Origin: Streptomyces rishiriensis | GTDB taxonomy: Bacteria; Actinomycetota; Actinomycetes; Streptomycetales; Streptomycetaceae | Length of the DNA: 64,000 bases | Assembly: GCF_003112535.1 (NCBI RefSeq) | Contig: NZ_BEWA01000002.1 | Coordinates: 558,001 to 622,000, forward strand | Direction: 5' to 3' | Part shown: positions 19,147 to 28,390 of the stretch, one piece after another | How positions within the stretch are numbered: the stretch's first letter is position 1 | Layout: every line of letters begins with the position of its first letter | The notes under the pieces: model-generated | What the model saw: the letters and a program-made list of their open reading frames with translations, nothing else | What the model was told of the DNA's origin: nothing | The model's database searches: none | Translations under genes and position numbers: made by a program

Positions 19147-19179
19147 ATCGGCGGCAACCCGCCAGGGGTTGCCGCCGAT
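19147..19179 (-). terminator. Terminator after the M6 protease gene
   Basis: ATCGGCGGCAACCC (19147-19160) pairs with GGGTTGCCGCCGAT (19166-19179) around 5 bases, just past the protease stop. Confidence 0.85.
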
Positions 19180-19205
19180 ACGCGTCTGACCTGCTAATAC
19201 GTCGG

Positions 19206-21557
19206 CTACTTCGCCGAGGGGCCGACCTTCACCTTGATCGTGGAGCCGTTGGCGGGCTCGCTGACGATCTTGATCGAGGTGTTGGTGTCAGTGATCTTCA
19301 CGCCCGACAGCGGGGTCGAGGCGTCGTAGTACGTCGACTTGCCGTCGTCGAAGACCGGGACGCCCGGGCGGGACTTGATCTTGACCGCGACGTCCGCCTT
19401 GTGCAGCGTGATCGCGTCCGTCCGGAACGTGCTGAAGGTCGAGTCGAAGCTCTGCAGACGGGCGTTCATCGCGGTGCCGTCCGCCCACTTCAGCGGGGTC
19501 GGGTGCGAGTCGACCGGAAGGATCTGGCCCTCACCGGGGTGGGCGCTGGTGTTGTTGTCCGCCTGGGAGGTGTCCCACTTCCAGATCAACAGGCCGTTCT
19601 GGTACGCGTAGTGCTCCACCCAGTCGGGGCGGGTCGTCGAGAAGCCGAAGTTGTACGGGCCGACCTTGAGGGTCTTGTCGTACGACACGTACTGGCGGTT
19701 CTCGGCGATGTAGTACTGCGCGTAGTCGTCGCTGACGGATCCGCCGATGCGCGAGAACCCGGTCGCCTTCCAGGCCGGGTCGGCGCTCTCGGCGTTGTCC
19801 GAGAACAGCGTCGCGCCGTCGGCCGTCACCTTGATCTCGTCCGCCGTGAGGCCCTTCTGGGCCACGCCGCCGTCGGTGGCGTAGCGGAAGCGCAGGCTGA
19901 CCTTCTTGCCGGCGTAGGCGTCCAGCGGGAACGTCAGCTTCTGGTACGACGCGACCGTGCCGGTCAGCGCGGGCTTGCCGCTGCCGTCACGCGGGATCGC
20001 GGTGCCGTCGGCCAGCGTGCCGTCGATGGGCGTGTAGTTGGCGCCGCCGTCCGTGGAGACCTCGACGTACGCGTAGTCGTAGTCCTTCTCGGTGTCCCAC
20101 CAGGCGTCCATCGTGAGGGCGGCGGAGGACTTGCCGGTCAGGTCGACGTCACGGGTGAGCGTGTTGCGCAGGTCGTTGCCGCTGCCGCTCCACCACTGCG
20201 TGGCGCCCTCGGCCGGGGCGACCACCTCGGTGGTGACCTTCTTCTCCGGCAACTGGACCACGAGGGCCTGGGCGTTCTTGGTGTTGTACTCCGCGACGCC
20301 CAGCGTGTGGCTGGACTTCCTGCCCGCCGCGGCGACGTCGTAGTCCAGCCAGCCGAGCTGGAGCTTGTCCCAGGCGTTCATGTCGCCGGGCAGGTCGCCG
20401 ATGGCCTTCCTGCCGGTGCCGAGCCAGGAACCGGAGGACATCAGCGTCCAGAAGCCGGTGGAGTTCTCGCCGCCGCCGGAGGTGTCGTACTCGTCCGGCA
20501 GGCCGAGGTCGTGGCCGTACTCGTGCGCGTAGACGCCGAGTCCACCGTTCTCCGGCTGGATGGTGTAGTCGCCGACCCAGATGCCGGTGTCGCCGACCTG
20601 GGCGCCGCCGAGCTTGTTGGTGTCCGGGCCGGTGGAGCCGGCGTCGGTGCCGAAGGCGTACCAGCGGTGGGCCCAGATGGCGTCCTCGCCCTGTGCGCCG
20701 CCGCCCGCGGACTCGTCCTCGCCGGCGTGCACGATCTGGAAGTGGTCGATGTAGCCGTCGGGCTCGTTGAAGTTGCCGTCGCCGTCGTAGTCGTAGCGGT
20801 CCCACTGGTCGAACTGGGCCAGCTCCGCCTTGATCTGGGCCGCGGTGGCGCCCGCGGCCTTCCGCTCGGCGACCCAGGCGTTGACGCCGTCCTGGACCGC
20901 GTACCAGGCGCCGTTGGAGGCCTTGTTGGAGCCGTAACGGGCCTCGTTGTAGGGGACCTTGACCCAGTCGGTGACCTCGCCGTCGACCGAGTAGCGGCCC
21001 GAGGACTGCTTCTCGTAGTACTTCTTCAGCGACTCGGTGTTCTTGCCGGCGCCGAAGTAGAGGTCCTGGAAGTGCTTCTGGTTGTAGTCCGCCTGCCAGG
21101 CCGTGGAGTTGTCCTTGGTCCGGTCCGGCGAGGCTATCCGGTTGTGCAGCGGGCCGGCGGTGCCGCCGTAGCGGGCGTCGACCTGGTCGCCGAACTCGAC
21201 CAGGATCGTGAAGATCTTGTCGGTCTTCTCGCGGCCCAGCTCGACGTACTTGCTGTCGCCCTTGCGGCTCTTGAGCTGGACGACCTTGGACCCGTTGCGG
21301 TCCTTGACCGACGCCTTGCCGGATATGACCTGCTTGAGCGCCTCCTCGCGCTGGGCGTCCTGCGTCTTGCTCAGCGGCCCGTCGAAGTCGTGCTCCTTGG
21401 CCTTCGCCGGCTGCGGGTCGCGCCGGTCCACCGCCGGGGCCTTCGCCGAGCCGTTCTCGGCGGCCTGCGCCACGGCGAACGTGGTGTACGTCGCCGAGGC
21501 CGCGGCCAGGGCGACGACGGTCGCGACCGTCCGATACGTCCAGGATCTACTGCTCAC
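19206..21557 (-). CDS. Secreted M6 metalloprotease, immune inhibitor A type
   Basis: GTG 21557 has GGAGG seven bases upstream, so it is preferred over ATG 21572; the product is 783 residues. A signal peptide (TVATVVALAAASATYTTF) leads a propeptide, then the catalytic domain with HEYGHDLGLPDEYD (zinc ligands His-Glu-His and Asp) in the middle. A C-terminal half with jelly-roll-like text (DYDYAYVEVSTDGG) follows, as in InhA. It degrades extracellular protein. The 370-base upstream region is rich in TTGAC/GTCAA inverted repeats and may bind a developmental or stress regulator. Confidence 0.93.
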   Translation of the reverse strand: MSSRSWTYRTVATVVALAAASATYTTFAVAQAAENGSAKAPAVDRRDPQPAKAKEHDFDGPLSKTQDAQREEALKQVISGKASVKDRNGSKVVQLKSRKGDSKYVELGREKTDKIFTILVEFGDQVDARYGGTAGPLHNRIASPDRTKDNSTAWQADYNQKHFQDLYFGAGKNTESLKKYYEKQSSGRYSVDGEVTDWVKVPYNEARYGSNKASNGAWYAVQDGVNAWVAERKAAGATAAQIKAELAQFDQWDRYDYDGDGNFNEPDGYIDHFQIVHAGEDESAGGGAQGEDAIWAHRWYAFGTDAGSTGPDTNKLGGAQVGDTGIWVGDYTIQPENGGLGVYAHEYGHDLGLPDEYDTSGGGENSTGFWTLMSSGSWLGTGRKAIGDLPGDMNAWDKLQLGWLDYDVAAAGRKSSHTLGVAEYNTKNAQALVVQLPEKKVTTEVVAPAEGATQWWSGSGNDLRNTLTRDVDLTGKSSAALTMDAWWDTEKDYDYAYVEVSTDGGANYTPIDGTLADGTAIPRDGSGKPALTGTVASYQKLTFPLDAYAGKKVSLRFRYATDGGVAQKGLTADEIKVTADGATLFSDNAESADPAWKATGFSRIGGSVSDDYAQYYIAENRQYVSYDKTLKVGPYNFGFSTTRPDWVEHYAYQNGLLIWKWDTSQADNNTSAHPGEGQILPVDSHPTPLKWADGTAMNARLQSFDSTFSTFRTDAITLHKADVAVKIKSRPGVPVFDDGKSTYYDASTPLSGVKITDTNTSIKIVSEPANGSTIKVKVGPSAK

Positions 21558-21637
21558 TCGATGTCCTCCCACGCACGCGCCTGTGCGCGCGGAAAGGGGA
21601 TCCCTGTCAAGGAAGGTCCGCGCGCTGTTATACGCGT

Positions 21638-21704
21638 GTAGTCAAGTGACGCCATTTGACTACTGGTTTGCAAGAAAAGACAGACCTTGACTTGGACAAG
21701 TCAA
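21638..21704. promoter_or_regulatory. Inverted repeats upstream of the M6 protease
   Basis: GTAGTCAA (21638-21645) and TTGACTAC (21656-21663) form an 8-bp inverted repeat with a 10-base spacer. A second one, TTGACTTGGACAAGTCAA, is at 21687-21704. Both share TTGACT half-sites 80-150 bases from the protease start. They look like operator sites for one regulator. A further 13-bp palindrome TGACGGGCCGTCA is at 21754-21766. Confidence 0.6.
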
Positions 21705-21930
21705 ATGCATTATCGGGAGCCGGTGTTCGCATTGCGGACTCATGACAGCAACATGACGGGCCGTCACGGACGACGGCGGGCGCGCGGGACCGTCCACCTG
21801 ATGGACGTCATGACTCCGTGCGCCCCCTGTGCACCGGCACCGTGGGTTAGGTCACGCTTACCGTTCGCTCCACTCGGGCATGCAGGCGAATAGAGTCGAG
21901 ACCGCCCCCGCTTCCGAGGACACGATTGCC

Positions 21931-22272
21931 ATGCCTCGTCCGACTGTCGCACAGCTCACGTACGGTTCCTGCACCGTCATCTTCTCGACGCTCGCCATGC
22001 TGCTGCTGTCACAGACGAGTTCGGGCCCCGGGATCGCCGTCATCGTCGTCGCCGCGGTCGCGCTCGGCGTGCTCGTCGCCATGACGGTGCCGACTCCGAA
22101 GCCGTCGAGGACCGTCGTGGCCCGTTCCGCCGCGAGCGCTGCCGCGAGCCGGCCCCAGTCCGTCAGCGTCACCGTCCCGGTCACCGTTCCCGCGCACGCG
22201 CCCGTGCAGGCGCCCGTGCCGGCCGTGGTGGCCTCGGCACCCGAGCCCGTCCGGGAGCCCACCGCTCCCTGA
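21931..22272 (+). CDS. Small membrane protein, Streptomyces-specific
   Basis: ATG 21931 (MPRPTVAQLTYGSCTV) gives 113 residues and follows GAGGA. Two membrane helices (VIFSTLAMLLLS and GIAVIVVAAVALGVLVAM) precede a Pro/Val/Ala-rich tail with repeated VPV/APV text. Function is unknown. It is transcribed away from the M6 protease gene and converges on the next gene across a strong hairpin. Confidence 0.75.
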   Translation: MPRPTVAQLTYGSCTVIFSTLAMLLLSQTSSGPGIAVIVVAAVALGVLVAMTVPTPKPSRTVVARSAASAAASRPQSVSVTVPVTVPAHAPVQAPVPAVVASAPEPVREPTAP

Positions 22273-22294
22273 CACCCGACGCCACCGAAGCCTG

Positions 22295-22344
22295 CACGCC
22301 GACGGCCCGCACCTCCCCCAAGGGGTGTGCGGGCCGTCGGCGTG
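22295..22344. terminator. Bidirectional terminator, 18-bp stem
   Basis: CACGCCGACGGCCCGCAC (22295-22312) pairs perfectly with 22327-22344, between two convergent genes. Confidence 0.88.
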
Positions 22345-22423
22345 TCCGCCCTTCACGGCATCCCGCCCGGAGCGGGCGCGCGAGGGTCCCGGTCCGGGCC
22401 GGCCCGGACCGGGACCTCCCGGT

Positions 22424-23335
22424 TCAAGCGCGCTTGAGGTGGACCGCCACCGTCTCGGCCGCGGTCACCTGCTGTGCGTAGTCCGGGTCCGTCGCCGCGG
22501 CCCGCGCCTCGACCTCGACGTCTCCGCGCTGGAAGGGGGTGTCCCCGGTGGGCACGGCCGTCGCGGTCCAGGCCGTGGGCGCGCCCGGCGTGCAGGGCAC
22601 CGACGCGGCGAACGAGCCGCGGATGAGTTTCTGCTTCTTCACCTGGGTGACGTTGCCGGACACGTCCACCCTCACCGGCTTGCTGCAGCTCACCGTCCCG
22701 TGCAGGGCGGCCTTGCCGTTCAGGGCGCTCGCGGTGCCGTCCAGGGCCACGGCGAGACCGAGGTCGAGCTGGGCCGGCGGGGCCGGGTTGTCGATGTGGA
22801 CCTCGCCGCGCGCCGCGGGAGCGCCTCCCTCGCAGTGCTGCTCGAAGGTGGCGTCGAGCTTCTTCACGTAACCCTGCGGGCCGAACTCCACGTCGAGAAC
22901 GGTGAACCGGCCGGTGAGCGTGTTGCATCCGCGCCCGTTGCCGCTGAGGTCCAGCCCCGGCTCGGCCGGTCCGTTGAACGGGTGGCGGGTGGCGCCGGTG
23001 TAGGTGCCCGGCGCGAGGACCTGGCCGGACGGCGCCGCGAGGTCCAGGGACCACCAGTCGCCGTTCGCTCCGTCCGCCTGGAGGTGGACCGCGTTGTCGG
23101 CGTTGTCGGCGGAGATGCTCAAGCGGTCCTGGGAGGCGGTCGCGTAGGCGTAGGACCGCCCGCCGCTGATGTAGTCGCCCTCGTCTCCGCCGAAGCCGAA
23201 GGTTCCCTGGGTGACGGGCGCGGCGTGCGCCTCGGCCCCGGACAGCAGGCCGGTCGTGCCGGTGGCCATGCCCAGGGCCAGTACGAGGACGGCCGCGGTA
23301 CGGGCCAGGACGCGTTCGGGCGTGCTGAGTGACAT
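22424..23335 (-). CDS. Secreted protein of unknown function
   Basis: ATG 23335 (MSLSTPERVLARTAAV) follows AGGGGGAC. The 303-residue product has a Sec signal peptide ending near EAHAAP and no membrane segment after it. The mature part looks beta-rich (TFGFGGDEGDYISGGRSYAY, NAVHLQADGANGDWW, GTYTGATRHPFNG) with paired cysteines (GCNTLT, EQHCEGG, TVSCSKP, VPCTPG). It may be a cell-surface beta-sandwich protein. I recognise no named family. Confidence 0.75.
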   Translation of the reverse strand: MSLSTPERVLARTAAVLVLALGMATGTTGLLSGAEAHAAPVTQGTFGFGGDEGDYISGGRSYAYATASQDRLSISADNADNAVHLQADGANGDWWSLDLAAPSGQVLAPGTYTGATRHPFNGPAEPGLDLSGNGRGCNTLTGRFTVLDVEFGPQGYVKKLDATFEQHCEGGAPAARGEVHIDNPAPPAQLDLGLAVALDGTASALNGKAALHGTVSCSKPVRVDVSGNVTQVKKQKLIRGSFAASVPCTPGAPTAWTATAVPTGDTPFQRGDVEVEARAAATDPDYAQQVTAAETVAVHLKRA

Positions 23336-23503
23336 GGATGGTCCCCCTGAGAGATGAAGTGCCCCGTTGCCGGCGTCATGCGCGTGACGCGCCGGCGGAG
23401 CGAGTCTGCCAACCAGGGGGATGTGCAACAACTGTGTTTCGAGCGACGGTAGTTGACGTTTCGGCCAACAGGCGGCACGAGAGCCGTCGCCGCCGGACGG
23501 CCG

Positions 23504-24205
23504 TCAGCCCGTGCTGACGACGACCGTCTTGGCCGCCTTGTCGTGCAGGCCCTGCTTGTACGGCTTGTCGAAATAGCTCCAGCCGCCGCAGATCGCCGTC
23601 CACAGACAGGCGCAGCAGAAGGCGAACGGCACCCACAGCACCAGCGCGCGGATCAGCGACGTCTGCACGGAGGGCGTGGCGCCGTTGTCGAGGTCGGCCA
23701 CGCGCATGCCGAGCCACTTCTTGCCCAGCGTCCGGCCGGATCTGGCGGTCAGGACCGTGTCGTACGCGACGTACATGATCACGGCGACGAGTTCCCGGCC
23801 GAAGGTCTTGCCGAACTGGATCTTGTCGGCGTTCACGGTGTACTGCGCGACTCCGAAGGCCCATGCCAGCAGCGTCACCACGATGAAGACGATGACCATG
23901 TCGATGATCCGGGCGAGCGTGCGTCGGCCGCTCTCGGCGAGCGGCGGCATCCCGGCGAGCGGGTCGGCGGGCTGCCCGCCGTACGGGTCACCCCCGTAAG
24001 GGCCACCTCCGTAAGGGGCGCCGCCGTACGGGTCGTTGCCGTACGGGCCGCCACCGGGGGGCGGGGGCTGCCCGGCGCCTCCGCCGTACGGCCCCTGCGG
24101 GGTGTCGTACGGCGAGCCCTGCGGGGGCTGCTGCGGCCGTTTCCTGAACGGATCGTCCTCCGGCGGCTCGCCGCCGCCGGAGCCGGGGGGCGGTTCGGTG
24201 GTCAT
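23504..24205 (-). CDS. RDD family membrane protein with a Gly/Pro/Tyr repeat head
   Basis: ATG 24205 (MTTEPPPGSGGGEPPEDD) gives 233 residues. The first 75 or so are a low-complexity head with YGG(A/G/D)PYGG repeats. The RDD domain follows: RRTLARIIDMVIVFIVV, then GRTLGKKWLGMRV and FDKPYKQGLHDKAAKTVVV, with three membrane helices. RDD proteins are poorly understood; some act in ion transport. It lies next to a second RDD gene on the same strand, so the two are probably duplicated. Confidence 0.85.
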   Translation of the reverse strand: MTTEPPPGSGGGEPPEDDPFRKRPQQPPQGSPYDTPQGPYGGGAGQPPPPGGGPYGNDPYGGAPYGGGPYGGDPYGGQPADPLAGMPPLAESGRRTLARIIDMVIVFIVVTLLAWAFGVAQYTVNADKIQFGKTFGRELVAVIMYVAYDTVLTARSGRTLGKKWLGMRVADLDNGATPSVQTSLIRALVLWVPFAFCCACLWTAICGGWSYFDKPYKQGLHDKAAKTVVVSTG

Positions 24206-24387
24206 GCCCCCGAGTCGACCCCGAACCCCCGCGCTCCGCATCCGGCGAGCGGCCGTACGGGGTACCCGGCACGCGCGGGAGAGCACGGGTGGGAGAGAGC
24301 GGGAGGGCGGGCGGCGAAGGAGGGCGGGCGGCGAAGGGGGGCGGGCGGGCGGCGAAGGGGGGCGGGCGAGTGGAGCGGCGCGGGCGG

Positions 24388-25539
24388 TCAGCCCGCGACG
24401 AACGTGTGCGCCGCCTTGTCGTGCCAGCACTGCCGCCACGGCTTGTCGAACAGGCCCCAGACGACGCCCACGATCCCGAAGGCGAGCAGACCCGGAACGC
24501 TGTAGACGAGCCAGCGGAGCACGGCCGCCCCGTAGGTCGGGGGCTCGCCGCCCTCGATGTCCCGCACGTCCAGACCCAGCAGCTTCTTGCCCAGCGTGCG
24601 GCCCCACTTGGCGGTCGGCAGGGCCTCGTACACGATCCCGAACACCAGCAGGACGGCGAGGACGATCCCCAGGTACACCGACGTCGTGCCGTCGAGCAGC
24701 CAGACGGTCACGGTCTCCCCGGTCAGCTTGGCCGCGTCGATCTTCTCGTTGACGTGGTCGAGTGCCCTCACGCCGAGCGGCACCGCGGCCGCGCCGGTGA
24801 CGGCCGCGAGGACGAGGGTGTCGACGAGACGGGCGACCAGCCGCTTGCCGAGGCCCGCGGGACGGGCCGAGGCCTGACGCCGGGCCGCCGCCTGGAAGAT
24901 GTCGTCCACCGGCGGCTTCCAGGGCGCGACGGGGCCGTCCTCGGCCCCCGCGAGCCGGTGCACCTGCTGCGCCCAGGAGGGCTGCCCGCCACCGGGACCG
25001 ACGGGGGCGACCGGGGTGGCCGGGGCGGCGGCGCCCAGGGGGGCGGCGGGCTGCTGCGGGACCGCCGCGGCGGGCGGCGCGGCCGGGAACGCGGCGGGCC
25101 CCTGGGGGGCGGGCGCCGCGACGGGGGCGGGGGCCGGTGCGGGCCGGGCCGGACCGGCCTGCGGCGCGGGGGCTGCTGCCTGCGACGCCGCCGCCCGCTC
25201 GGCGGCCGCCTTGCCGGCGCCGAACCCCGGCTTCGCGGGAGCGGCGCCGCCTGCCGCCGCCGGGGATGCCGGTGCGGACGTCGGTCCCTGCGTGCCGGGA
25301 ACGAAGGACGCGGCGGGCGCGGCATCCTGGTGGGCCGTGCGCGGGCCCGGCGCGCGGAAGGCGACGTTGCCCTCGTCGGGGACGAACCCGGGGGCGCCGG
25401 ACGGGGGCGCGCCGGGCGGCGAACCGGCCGTTCCGGCGCCCGGGGTCGGGCGGCGGAAGACGAACGTGCCGCCGGAGACCACGTCCCCGGCGCCGGGGGC
25501 GCCGCCGTCCTCCGGCTCCGCGGGCGGGATCGTCGTCAT
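24388..25539 (-). CDS. RDD family membrane protein, downstream part of an amber-split gene
   Basis: From ATG 25539 the 383-residue piece starts with about 215 residues of Ala/Pro-rich linker, then an RDD domain (GKRLVARLVDTLVL, GRTLGKKLLGLDVRD, FDKPWRQCWHDKAAHTFVAG). It is in the same reading frame as the DUF2510 gene just upstream. Only a TAG at 25570-25572 and ten codons, all ending in G or C, lie between them. Streptomyces DUF2510-RDD fusions are common, so this is probably the C-terminal part of one protein. The ribosome site before ATG 25539 is poor. Confidence 0.75.
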   Translation of the reverse strand: MTTIPPAEPEDGGAPGAGDVVSGGTFVFRRPTPGAGTAGSPPGAPPSGAPGFVPDEGNVAFRAPGPRTAHQDAAPAASFVPGTQGPTSAPASPAAAGGAAPAKPGFGAGKAAAERAAASQAAAPAPQAGPARPAPAPAPVAAPAPQGPAAFPAAPPAAAVPQQPAAPLGAAAPATPVAPVGPGGGQPSWAQQVHRLAGAEDGPVAPWKPPVDDIFQAAARRQASARPAGLGKRLVARLVDTLVLAAVTGAAAVPLGVRALDHVNEKIDAAKLTGETVTVWLLDGTTSVYLGIVLAVLLVFGIVYEALPTAKWGRTLGKKLLGLDVRDIEGGEPPTYGAAVLRWLVYSVPGLLAFGIVGVVWGLFDKPWRQCWHDKAAHTFVAG

Positions 25540-25569
25540 GCCGTCCGTGCTCGTCGAGCGGCCCTCGGG

Positions 25570-25947
25570 CTACGCCGGGGCGGGCGGGGCGGCCCGCGGG
25601 TCGGCGCCCTGCGGAGCGCCCCAGGAGACGCGACGGTCCTGTTCGCCGCCGAAGCCGGACTGGTGGGCGCGGTCGGCGCCCCAGGCGGAGGCCGGCTCGG
25701 AGCGGCCGCCGTAGGGGTCGGCCGGCGCGGGGTCCTCGTCGAAGAAGTGCGGGCCGGTCTCCTCGACGGAGGGCGCGGGCCCGCCGGACGGGCTCGTGAG
25801 CGGCCGGCCGTCGGACGGCGCGGGCCGGCTGGTGCCCGGTACCCAGGAGGCACCGTTCCAGTACCGGACGTATCCAGGGATGGAAGGGTCCGGGTAGTAC
25901 CCCTCACGGGGCCTGTCGTCGCCGGGGGCCGGGGTGGGGGCGCTCAT
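25570..25947 (-). CDS. DUF2510 protein, upstream part of an amber-split RDD gene
   Basis: ATG 25947 (MSAPTPAPGDDRPREG) gives 125 residues ending at TAG 25570. Residues 16-35 form a DUF2510 motif (GYYPDPSIPGYVRYWNG plus ASW), a short Trp-bearing module often placed before RDD domains. The remainder is acidic and disordered. It continues in frame into the RDD gene at 25539. Either the gene is interrupted, the stop is a sequence error, or two proteins are made. Confidence 0.7.
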   Translation of the reverse strand: MSAPTPAPGDDRPREGYYPDPSIPGYVRYWNGASWVPGTSRPAPSDGRPLTSPSGGPAPSVEETGPHFFDEDPAPADPYGGRSEPASAWGADRAHQSGFGGEQDRRVSWGAPQGADPRAAPPAPA

Positions 25948-26251
25948 GTCCGTCGTCCCGTATCTGCTCGGGGGTGGGATGGGGGGACCACATTTATCAG
26001 ACGCGCGCGTGAGCCAGGGCGGCTCTGGCCATACGGCCACCTTTCCGGGCAACCCCGTGCAGGCTCTTCACACGTTCGAAAGCGCCCGCCGGGGCCCGGT
26101 GCGCACGGCCGACGGAAAAGTTCTCCGAACCCGCGTAATGGTTCCGGGTGCACGCCCTCTCCACTCGTACGGGCCCGCACGAAGGCCCGTACGACAGTCC
26201 GTGAAGGCCCCCCGGGGCCCGTCGCGGGTTCCGTTCCGAGAGGAGAACGTC

Positions 26252-26770
26252 ATGCATCACACCGTGGTGGAGCGCGAGCTGGAGCTGAAGCTCATCCTGT
26301 CGCCAGAGCGCAGCATCCCCGTCCCGGCCAGACTCGGCTACCGCAGCGACGACCCGTTCGCCGTCCATGTCACCTTCCACGTCGACTCGGACCATCCGGT
26401 CGCCTGGACGTTCGCCCGCGAGCTGCTCGTGGAGGGGGTGTTCCGGCCGTGCGGACACGGGGACGTGCGGGTGTGGCCGACGAAGTCGGAGGGCCGCAGC
26501 GTCGTGCTGATGGCGCTGAGCTCGCCCTGCGGCGACGCCCTCCTGGAGGCGCCCTCGGCCCAGGTCTCGGCCTGGCTGGAGCGGACGCTGCGGGTGGTGC
26601 CGCCGGGCTCCGAGGGCGAGCAGCTCGGCATCGACGACGTCCTGGCCGAGCTGCTCGCCCCCTCCCCCAGGCTCTCGCCCTCGCTCGAACAGGGGGGCCC
26701 GGCCCCGGCGGACGACGCGTGGCTGCGCGACCCGTGGCCGGGCGACGAGACGGGGGACGCGGGTGAGTGA
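26252..26770 (+). CDS. ssgG: SsgA-like sporulation and cell division protein
   Basis: ATG 26252 follows AGGAGAACGTC and gives 172 residues. The SALP core is clear: VPARLGYRSDDPFAVHVTFH, VAWTFARELLVEGV, VRVWPTKSEGRSVVLMALSSPCGDALLEAP. SALPs occur only in morphologically complex actinomycetes and steer septum placement and peptidoglycan work during sporulation. Flanking genes match the ssgG locus of S. coelicolor as I recall it, hence the symbol. The intergenic region shared with the split RDD gene is about 300 bases. Confidence 0.88.
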   Translation: MHHTVVERELELKLILSPERSIPVPARLGYRSDDPFAVHVTFHVDSDHPVAWTFARELLVEGVFRPCGHGDVRVWPTKSEGRSVVLMALSSPCGDALLEAPSAQVSAWLERTLRVVPPGSEGEQLGIDDVLAELLAPSPRLSPSLEQGGPAPADDAWLRDPWPGDETGDAGE

Positions 26771-26845
26771 ACGAGGGACGAGAGCGAGAACGAGAACGAG
26801 CGGGAGGTCGAGAACGAGGTCGAGTTCGAGAACGACGTGGAGGGC
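26771..26845 (+). repeat. Degenerate GAGAACGAG repeat after ssgG
   Basis: Purine-rich copies of GAGAACGAG and GAGGTCGAG fill about 75 bases right after the ssgG stop. In the ssgG frame they would read as an acidic Glu/Asn/Val tail with G/C at nearly every third position. Confidence 0.55.
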
Positions 26846-26891
26846 GGGGATCAGGACGTGGACGGCGTGGACGGTCGGCGCGACGGGCCCT

Positions 26892-28292
26892 CTAGAACAG
26901 CTTGCCCGGGTTGAGGATGCCCAGCGGGTCGAAGGCCGCCTTGACCGCGCGCTGCATCTCCACGCCCACCGGGCCGATCTCGCGCGCCAGCCACTCCTTC
27001 TTCAGCACGCCCACGCCGTGCTCGCCGGTGATGGTGCCGCCGAGGTCCAGGCCGAGGCCCATGATCTCGTCGAAGGACTCACGGGCGCGCCGGCGCTCGT
27101 CGGGGTCCGCCGCGTCGAAGCAGACCGTGGGGTGGGTGTTGCCGTCCCCGGCGTGGGCGACGACCCCGATGGTCAGCCCGTGCTTCTCCGCGATGCGTTC
27201 GACGCCTTCGAGCATCTCGCCGAGTCTGGAACGGGGCACGCACACGTCGTCGATCATCGTCGTGCCCTTGACGGCGTCCAGCGCGACGAGCGCCGAACGC
27301 CTCGCCTGGAGCAGGAGTTCGGACTCGGCGGCGTCCTCGGCGGGGACGACCTGCGTGGCGCCTGCCGCCTCGCACAAGGCGCCGACCGCGGCGAGGTCGG
27401 CGGCCGGGTCGGGGGTGTCGAAGGCGGCGAGGAGCAGCGCCTCGGTGGTCTCCGGCAGACCCATGCGGGTCAGTTCGTTGACGGCCCGGACGGTCGTGCG
27501 GTCCATCAGTTCGAGGAGGGACGGCACATGCCCGCCGGCCATGATCCGGCACACCGCGTCGCAGGCCGCGGCGCCGGACGCGAACTCGGCCGCCAGCGCC
27601 AACTGCCGCGGCGGCTGCGGCTTCAGCGCCAGGATCGCCCGCACGACGACGCCCAGCGAGCCCTCGGAGCCGACGAACAGACGGGTGAGGTCGTACCCGG
27701 CGACGCCTTTCGCGGTGCGGCGTCCGGTGGACATCAGCCGTCCGTCGGCGAGCACCACGTCGAGTCCGAGGACGTACTCGGCGGTCACCCCGTACTTGAC
27801 GCAGCACAGGCCGCCGGACGCGGTGCCGATGTTGCCGCCGATCGTGCACGTCTCCCAGCTGGAGGGGTCGGGCGGGTAGTACAGGCCGTGTTCGCCCACG
27901 GCCCGCGACAGGACCGCGTTGACGACGCCCGGCTCGACCACGGCGACGCGGTCGACCGGGTTGATCTCGATGACGCGGTCCATCCTCGTCAGGGACAGGA
28001 CGATGCAGCCCTCGGTGGCGTTGGCGCCGCCGGACAGGCCGGTGCGGGCGCCCTGCGGCACGACCGGGACGCGCAGCTCGGTCGCCGTGCGCATGACGTG
28101 CTGGACCTCTTCGGCCGTGCGCGGCAGCACGACCACGGCCGGGGCGCCGGCGGGGCAGAAGCCCGCCATGTCGTGGGCGTAGGAGGCCGTGACGTCCGGA
28201 TCGGTGAGGACGGCCCCGGCCGGCAGGCCGGCCAGCAGACGGTCGAGGAGGTTGCCCGTCACCTCGTCGCGCGGCGCTTCCAAACGGCTCAT
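26892..28292 (-). CDS. FAD-linked oxidase, GlcD/D-2-hydroxyacid dehydrogenase type
   Basis: A 466-residue protein with the PCMH FAD domain (VPVVPQGARTGLSGGANATEG, PPDPSSWETCTIGGNIGTASGG) and a C-terminal FAD-oxidase domain (VAHAGDGNTHPTVCFD, GGTITGEHGVGVLKKEWL). It should oxidise a D-2-hydroxy acid such as glycolate or D-lactate, with electrons passing to the respiratory chain. No GlcE/F partners are adjacent, which favours a single-subunit D-lactate dehydrogenase-like enzyme. It is divergent from the TPR gene. Confidence 0.9.
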   Translation of the reverse strand: MSRLEAPRDEVTGNLLDRLLAGLPAGAVLTDPDVTASYAHDMAGFCPAGAPAVVVLPRTAEEVQHVMRTATELRVPVVPQGARTGLSGGANATEGCIVLSLTRMDRVIEINPVDRVAVVEPGVVNAVLSRAVGEHGLYYPPDPSSWETCTIGGNIGTASGGLCCVKYGVTAEYVLGLDVVLADGRLMSTGRRTAKGVAGYDLTRLFVGSEGSLGVVVRAILALKPQPPRQLALAAEFASGAAACDAVCRIMAGGHVPSLLELMDRTTVRAVNELTRMGLPETTEALLLAAFDTPDPAADLAAVGALCEAAGATQVVPAEDAAESELLLQARRSALVALDAVKGTTMIDDVCVPRSRLGEMLEGVERIAEKHGLTIGVVAHAGDGNTHPTVCFDAADPDERRRARESFDEIMGLGLDLGGTITGEHGVGVLKKEWLAREIGPVGVEMQRAVKAAFDPLGILNPGKLF

Positions 28293-28390
28293 GATCTCAG
28301 GTTCGCACCCGGGGCCATCGGTGTGAACCCCGCCCGCCGGAGCCTTCCGCTGACGTCATACGGTCGTCGTAGTGACGCACAGTGAGCGCC

